The notes under the pieces were generated by a model. It did no database searches, was not told the origin of the DNA, and was given only the letters and a program-made list of their open reading frames with translations. Of a stretch of 64,000 nucleotides of DNA, positions 58,039 to 64,000 are shown piece by piece. Position numbers and translations under genes: made by a program. Each line of letters opens with the position of its first letter. Position 1 is the first letter of the stretch. Source of the DNA: Rhodobacterales bacterium LSUCC0387 (lineage in GTDB: Bacteria > Pseudomonadota > Alphaproteobacteria > Rhodobacterales > Rhodobacteraceae); the NCBI GenBank assembly GCA_015689775.1, contig WVSR01000001.1, forward strand, positions 1,179,501 through 1,243,500. Direction: 5' to 3'.

Positions 58039-58973
58039 GGTAGTCTTGCGATCCTGTCATGCAGCAGCGCATAGAACCCATCCGCATCCATGTCGCGGAT
58101 AAACAGCGCATTGGCCTTGCGATCCGTAACGCCCCAATAATCAGCAACCGTCATGCCCAGCGTTAGCGCAGATTGGGTTTCAATCTCGACATTGATGGTG
58201 CGACCAGAAAAGAGGTCAGGCTCTAGCAGATAGGCGATCACGCAAGGATCATGCAAGGGCGCCCCTGCAGCGCCGTATTTTTCTTTATCGAAGCGTTCAA
58301 AAAACCCTGTCCACGCGGCAACCATCGCGCCTGCGTGATTTCCCATCGCCTCAAACCCCGCAACGCGGGGTGCGGTTGTTAGGGCCTGATGCGTGACATC
58401 GAGTGGCATCATCGTGATTGGCGCGCCTGATTGAAACACAATCTCGGCGGCCTCTGGGTCTACGTAAATGTTAAATTCTGCGGCAGGGGTGATGTTTCCC
58501 ACCTCAAAATAAGCGCCGCCCATAAGCACGATCTCTTGCACCAGTGGGATCACATCGGGGACCTTTTGAAAAGCCCGTGCAATATTGGTCATTGGGCCAA
58601 GCGGGCAAAGGGTCACTTGGTTGGGATGAGCGCGCAAGCTGCGTATGATGAAATCCACCCCATGTTCAGGATCAAGCGGCAGATGGGGTTCGGGCAAGGG
58701 CGGGCCATCTAGACCTGTTTGCCCATGGACATGTTCGGCGGTCACAAGAGGGCGGGCAACCGGGGTAGCCTCGCCAGCGAAGACGGGCACATCAGTGCGC
58801 CCAGACAGACCTGTCACGATGCGGGCATTGCGCTCGGTCAAGGGCAGGGGGACATTGCCTGCAACAGCCACAATGCCCAAGACATCAAGCGCCTCAGGGC
58901 AGGCCAAAGCCAAGAGAATGGCCACGGCATCATCTTGGCCTGGATCTGTATCAATGATGATTTTGCGTGCCAT
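58035..58973 (-). CDS. Nucleoside hydrolase (inosine-uridine preferring type)
   Basis: Cleaves nucleosides into ribose and base. The calcium-binding N-terminus DTDPGQDDAVAILLAL is diagnostic, with further signatures GPMTNIARAF, EFNIYVDPEAA and DPCVIAYLL. Start 58973 (MARKIIIDTDPG) gives 312 residues; upstream ATGs at 59000 and 59009 lack conservation. The exact base preference cannot be read from sequence. It overlaps the selO start by four bases. Confidence 0.93.
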   Translation of the reverse strand: MARKIIIDTDPGQDDAVAILLALACPEALDVLGIVAVAGNVPLPLTERNARIVTGLSGRTDVPVFAGEATPVARPLVTAEHVHGQTGLDGPPLPEPHLPLDPEHGVDFIIRSLRAHPNQVTLCPLGPMTNIARAFQKVPDVIPLVQEIVLMGGAYFEVGNITPAAEFNIYVDPEAAEIVFQSGAPITMMPLDVTHQALTTAPRVAGFEAMGNHAGAMVAAWTGFFERFDKEKYGAAGAPLHDPCVIAYLLEPDLFSGRTINVEIETQSALTLGMTVADYWGVTDRKANALFIRDMDADGFYALLHDRIARLP

Positions 58974-59139
58974 TTGGTCTTGAGTCTTGCGCTGCGTCAT
59001 TGCAGCCAAGTTGGCGCGGTTTGGTGGGCTTGTCCATGACCTCTGCGGGAGGTTTTGGAAATTCGCGCAAAAGGCGCAGTCCCTTGCGCAAAGGCGGCCT
59101 GCGCATTAAGCGGGGGAAGGAAGCGAATTGGAACCTGAG

Positions 59140-59856
59140 ATGACCAAAACCCCCACAGGAAAAAGCGGCAGTGGGCGCGGCACGCGGGATTTGCGTGTCA
59201 AGGTCAAAACTGCGCGCGGGCGGAAACTCAGCTCAACCCGTTGGTTGGAGCGGCAGTTAAACGACCCCTATGTGCAGCGCGCCAAGCGCGAAGGCTATCG
59301 CGGGCGCGCGGCGTTTAAGATCATGGAACTGGATGACAAGTTCCGCTTTCTGGTACCGGGCGCGCGGGTGGTCGATTTGGGCTGTGCGCCGGGGGGCTGG
59401 TGTCAGGTGGCCGTGCCCCGCATCAACGCTTTGGGCGAGAAATCAGGCAAGGCCATTGGCCGCATCATCGGTGTTGATCTACAAGAGGTCGAAGCCATCG
59501 CAGGCGCAGAATTGCATCAATTGGATTTCATGGAAGATGATGCAGATGAAAAGGTCAAAAATTGGCTTGATGGCAAAGCGGATGTAGTGATGAGCGATAT
59601 GGCCGCAGCTTCGTCAGGCCATAAGCAGACCGATCATTTGCGCATCATCGCTCTATGTGAGGCCGCGGCCTATTTCGCCTTCGATGTATTGGACGAGGGC
59701 GGCACATTCGTGGCCAAAGTGCTGGCAGGGGGTGCCGAGGGCGATTTGCAAAAGATCCTCAAACAGCGCTTTACCAAGGTTGCAAACGTGAAACCGGGTG
59801 CGAGCCGCGCGGATAGTTCCGAGAAATTCGTGGTCGCCTCAGGATTTCGCGTTTGA
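59140..59856 (+). CDS. rlmE: 23S rRNA 2'-O-methyltransferase RlmE
   Basis: Methylates U2552 of 23S rRNA (FtsJ/RrmJ family). AdoMet site [16 protein letters not shown], the catalytic Lys in [29 protein letters not shown] and the later [14 protein letters not shown]. The N-terminus has an extra basic stretch of about 40 residues. Start could also be the TTG at 59128, which has a better ribosome site. 238 residues from 59140. Confidence 0.95.
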   Translation: MTKTPTGKSGSGRGTRDLRVKVKTARGRKLSSTRWLERQLNDPYVQRAKREGYRGRAAFKIMELDDKFRFLVPGARVVDLGCAPGGWCQVAVPRINALGEKSGKAIGRIIGVDLQEVEAIAGAELHQLDFMEDDADEKVKNWLDGKADVVMSDMAAASSGHKQTDHLRIIALCEAAAYFAFDVLDEGGTFVAKVLAGGAEGDLQKILKQRFTKVANVKPGASRADSSEKFVVASGFRV

Positions 59857-59919
59857 GATTTTTTCCCGATTGGGGCTTTCCCTCAGGGCTTATGCATGAG
59901 ATAGGGCAGTGCCAATTGA

Positions 59920-61398
<1,479 letters not shown>

Positions 61399-61407
61399 GA
61401 CGCGCGC

Positions 61408-62577
61408 GTGACACCTGCTGCGCGATATCAGGCCGCGATTGAGGTTTTAGATGCCATTATTGCGGGCCAAACCCCTGAACTCGCCTTGCGGGTGTGGGGC
61501 AGGTCTGCCCGCTTTGCAGGGTCAAAAGACCGCGCGGCCATCAGCGACCATGTTTACGATGTGCTGCGCAATCGTGGTCGCGCGGCTGCCCTTGCGGGAT
61601 GCCTAGTCACGCAGGCCACTGGGCGTGCGCTGATCTTGGGGCTTTTGCGCCTGCACGGCGTGGCGGTTGAGGATGTCTTTGGGCAACTGCCATACGGTCC
61701 CAGCGCGCTTTCGGCGGATGAGGCGATGGAACACCCGACCCCAGATATTTTGAGCGATACGCCCGATTGGCTGCTGACGCTGCTCGAGGTGGAATTTGGG
61801 CCTGATTTGGAAGCTGTCCTTGCGGCCATGTCCACGAGGGCGCCTGTCTATCTGCGGGTCAACACCCGCAAAACAACACCTGAGCATGTGATTTCCGACT
61901 TGGCCCAAGCCGGCGTGCGCGTTATAGCCGACCCACGCCTTGCCACCGCGCTCGAGGTGCAGAATGGCGCGCGCAAAATTACGGCCACAGCCGCCTACCA
62001 GGCAGGTTTGATCGAGGTGCAGGACCTTTCTGTGCAGATGGCTGTGGCCGAGATCCCAGTGCCCCAAACAGGGCGAATTTTGGATTATTGCGCAGGCTCT
62101 GGGGGGAAATCGTTGGCCATTGCCGCGCGCAGTGATGCGGAGCTAATATTACATGATAAATTCCCCAAACGCATGGCCGATCTCGCCTTGCGCGCCGAAC
62201 GGGCGGGGATGATCTATCAAACCCGCGAAGACGTGCAATTGGATCACGAAGCCCAATTTGATGTGGTACTGTTGGATGTGCCCTGTTCTGGCAGTGGAAC
62301 ATGGCGGCGTGATCCGATGGTGCGGTGGCGGATGACACCTGAAACTCTGGCTGCCTTGCACAGTGAGCAAGTGCAGATCTTGGATCGGGCGGTGGCGCTT
62401 GCCGCGCCACGCGGCCTCATCATTTACATGACCTGTTCGTTGCTGCGTGTGGAGAATGAGGAAGCAGTGCATGGGTTTTTGGCGCGCCACCCCCAGTTTG
62501 ACCTGCTTCAGTCACGCCGATTTGATCCGCGCAATGCCTCGGACGGATTCTTTTTAACCGTTTTACAGGCAAAATAA
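61408..62577 (+). CDS. RsmB/NOP family RNA (cytosine-5) methyltransferase
   Basis: Adds a methyl group to cytosine in RNA, probably 16S rRNA. The N-terminal NusB-like helical part (about 1-130) is followed by the Rossmann methyltransferase. Motifs: DYCAGSGGKSLAIAAR for AdoMet, DVPCSGSGTWRRDP and TCSLLRVENEE, with the two catalytic Cys. The start is GTG without a strong ribosome site, probably coupled to guaB. 389 residues. The target cytosine cannot be fixed from sequence. Confidence 0.92.
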   Translation: MTPAARYQAAIEVLDAIIAGQTPELALRVWGRSARFAGSKDRAAISDHVYDVLRNRGRAAALAGCLVTQATGRALILGLLRLHGVAVEDVFGQLPYGPSALSADEAMEHPTPDILSDTPDWLLTLLEVEFGPDLEAVLAAMSTRAPVYLRVNTRKTTPEHVISDLAQAGVRVIADPRLATALEVQNGARKITATAAYQAGLIEVQDLSVQMAVAEIPVPQTGRILDYCAGSGGKSLAIAARSDAELILHDKFPKRMADLALRAERAGMIYQTREDVQLDHEAQFDVVLLDVPCSGSGTWRRDPMVRWRMTPETLAALHSEQVQILDRAVALAAPRGLIIYMTCSLLRVENEEAVHGFLARHPQFDLLQSRRFDPRNASDGFFLTVLQAK

Positions 62578-62613
62578 GGCATCTTTGCGCCCACCGCACC
62601 TCTCGCGTAAATC

Positions 62614-62628
62614 TTAATCAATCTTTAA
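62614..62628. promoter_or_regulatory. CtrA-like site TTAA-N7-TTAA
   Basis: TTAA-TCAATCT-TTAA is an exact match to the full CtrA binding site of alphaproteobacteria. It is 417 bases from the recA start and just after the methyltransferase stop, so the target gene is unclear. Confidence 0.4.
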
Positions 62629-62949
62629 TTATTTGGGCCGATGCTTCGTGGAAAAACGTGAACACGGAGGCGCGGCTTGTCAGATCAATCCAGTATAGCG
62701 AGGGGGCAAGCCGCCCCTAATTGCGCGACACGGAAACATATTTCATTCCAGGCGGGTCAGGAATCGCCGCACTCGCATAGGGCAGGGTTGCGGCTTTTAA
62801 TGCGGTTGTGCCTGTTTTTGGCACACTGAAAAACGCTAACTTCTGATAAAAAACAAGAGCATATCAACATTATCGCCACAGCCGATCCACGTAACCACTT
62901 CTTTACTATTCTCCGTAAAACATGGGCCTTGCAAGATTTTACTTGAAAT

Positions 62950-62964
62950 GTTCTCTTTTTGTTT
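62950..62964 (+). promoter_or_regulatory. Near-consensus LexA (SOS) box before recA
   Basis: GTTC, seven bases, GTTT: one base off the alphaproteobacterial GTTC-N7-GTTC box. It lies just upstream of the perfect box at 62979. Confidence 0.45.
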
Positions 62965-62978
62965 GCATTTATATCTGA

Positions 62979-62993
62979 GAACAAGAGGTGAAC
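62979..62993 (-). promoter_or_regulatory. LexA (SOS) box before recA
   Basis: GAAC-AAGAGGT-GAAC reads GTTC-N7-GTTC on the minus strand, the exact SOS consensus of alphaproteobacteria. It sits 51 bases upstream of the recA ATG, as expected for LexA control. Confidence 0.8.
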
Positions 62994-63044
62994 ACGGGCA
63001 AGCATTGCTGCCTTGGCAGCAGTGTGAAATAAGGAGCCAAACCA

Positions 63045-64000
63045 ATGGCAATGGCGGATATTTTAGAAATGACGGATCGCAACGCGGCGGAAAAGCAAAA
63101 GGCACTCGACAGCGCCTTGGCACAGATCGAACGCCAATTTGGCAAGGGCTCGATCATGCGTCTTGGGGGCGAGAATGCCATCCAAGAAATTGAGGCGACA
63201 TCGACAGGCTCACTCGGGCTCGATATCGCTCTTGGGATTGGGGGTCTGCCAAAGGGGCGGATCATTGAAATCTATGGCCCTGAAAGCTCGGGGAAAACCA
63301 CGCTGACGCTTCACTCGGTCGCGGAAGAGCAAAAGAAGGGTGGCGTTTGCGCCTTTGTCGATGCCGAACACGCGCTTGACCCACAATATGCCAAGAAATT
63401 GGGCGTGAACTTGGATGATCTTCTAATTTCTCAGCCCGATACAGGGGAACAGGCTCTTGAAATCACCGATACATTGGTGCGGTCTGGTGCGGTCAGCCTT
63501 GTTGTGGTGGATTCCGTTGCGGCTTTGACCCCGAAATCCGAACTTGAAGGCGATATGGGCGACAGCTCGGTCGGGGTGCATGCGCGCCTCATGTCTCAGG
63601 CGATGCGCAAGCTGACAGGTTCCATCGCGCGCTCAAATTGTATGGTGATTTTCATCAACCAGATTCGCATGAAGATCGGTGTGATGTTTGGCAGTCCAGA
63701 AACCACTACAGGTGGCAATGCGCTGAAATTCTACTCATCCGTGCGCTTGGATATCCGCCGCATCGGCGCGATCAAGGATCGTGACGAGGTTGTCGGCAAC
63801 CAAACCCGCGTGAAAGTGGTGAAAAACAAGGTCGCCCCTCCGTTTAAACAGGTTGAATTCGACATCATGTATGGCGAGGGCATCTCGAAAACGGGCGAAT
63901 TGCTTGATTTAGGTGTCAAAGCAGGCGTGGTCGAGAAATCAGGTGCGTGGTTCTCTTACGGGGATGAGCGGATTGGACAGGGCCGCGAAAACGCCAAGCA
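63045..64000 (+). CDS. recA: Recombinase RecA (3' end outside window)
   Basis: Strand-exchange protein of homologous recombination and the SOS co-protease. About 318 residues are visible. The start [13 protein letters not shown] has AAGGAG eight bases ahead. Walker A is GPESSGKTT, Walker B is [11 protein letters not shown], with [14 protein letters not shown] for loop L1/L2 and [11 protein letters not shown]. The frame remains open to the window edge. Regulated by the SOS boxes upstream. Confidence 0.98.
   Translation, partial: MAMADILEMTDRNAAEKQKALDSALAQIERQFGKGSIMRLGGENAIQEIEATSTGSLGLDIALGIGGLPKGRIIEIYGPESSGKTTLTLHSVAEEQKKGGVCAFVDAEHALDPQYAKKLGVNLDDLLISQPDTGEQALEITDTLVRSGAVSLVVVDSVAALTPKSELEGDMGDSSVGVHARLMSQAMRKLTGSIARSNCMVIFINQIRMKIGVMFGSPETTTGGNALKFYSSVRLDIRRIGAIKDRDEVVGNQTRVKVVKNKVAPPFKQVEFDIMYGEGISKTGELLDLGVKAGVVEKSGAWFSYGDERIGQGRENAK

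Larger units (their letters stand above)
62578..63044. other. Long recA upstream region
   Basis: About 470 bases without a recognisable gene. It holds a perfect CtrA-like site (62614-62628), an inverted repeat GCGGCTTG/CAAGCCGC (62672-62679, 62707-62714), a small hairpin GTGCC/GGCAC (62808-62824) and the SOS sites listed below. Confidence 0.6.

Overview
The window is chromosomal DNA from an alphaproteobacterium, almost certainly of the order Rhodobacterales (Rhodobacteraceae, Roseobacter-like). The evidence is the set of family-typical gene neighbourhoods: bamE / DUF177-rpmF-plsX-fabH-ihfA-merR-tRNA-Pro, dnaB-alr-mlaEF-radA-cvpA-purF, cysG-DUF2849-cysI-cysH-DUF934 with an Lrp-type regulator, and a pyruvate dehydrogenase E1 beta that carries its own lipoyl domain. 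A GTTC-N7-GTTC SOS box lies before recA. There is no CRISPR array, no prophage and no recognisable insertion sequence. Most of the window is well-packed housekeeping DNA.

Layout. 1-0.46 kb: end of a pseudouridine synthase. 0.5-15 kb: central carbon metabolism on the minus strand (pdhABC, glutathione-dependent formaldehyde oxidation adhC-fghA, ftsB, gapA-pgk, a second gap, tkt), then zapA on the plus strand. 15-26.6 kb: an SDR, bioY, and a long minus-strand block purF, cvpA, radA, mlaFE, alr, dnaB, pyrE, pyrC. 26.8-35 kb: a plus-strand molybdenum-hydroxylase cluster, coxD-coxE-coxF-type maturation genes and a molybdopterin-binding protein, followed by coxS-coxL-coxM in the form II order. 35-43.6 kb: infC, ferredoxin-NADP reductase, assimilatory sulfate reduction genes with siroheme synthesis and an Lrp/AsnC regulator, a DUF3445 protein and a dCTP deaminase. 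43.7-48.7 kb: tRNA-Pro(GGG), merR-type regulator, ihfA, fabH, plsX, rpmF, DUF177, bamE. 48.7-59 kb: olsB, tyrS, anmK, a cupin, eno, two EamA exporters, a Fur-family regulator, selO, a nucleoside hydrolase. 59-64 kb: rlmE, guaB, an RsmB-type methyltransferase, and the start of recA.

How the genes work together. The pdh/gap/pgk/eno/tkt genes give lower glycolysis and the pentose phosphate link, and the two gap paralogues differ at the residue that selects NAD or NADP. The cox block encodes a complete three-subunit molybdenum enzyme plus its dedicated AAA/VWA/XdhC-type maturation machinery. The large subunit carries the form II active-site motif AYRGAGR, so the substrate may not be CO. The sulfate cluster sits beside a ferredoxin-NADP reductase that could feed electrons to the sulfite reductase.

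The points most worth a second look are these. coxL is a compositional mosaic, with an AT-rich body and a host-like 3' end. A near-perfect 30-bp palindrome lies in front of pdhA. infC starts at ATA. A run of ten G's frameshifts the conserved end of DUF177. The two pdh lipoyl domains are almost identical in protein but not in DNA. There are also the recA SOS box and an orphan CtrA-like site.
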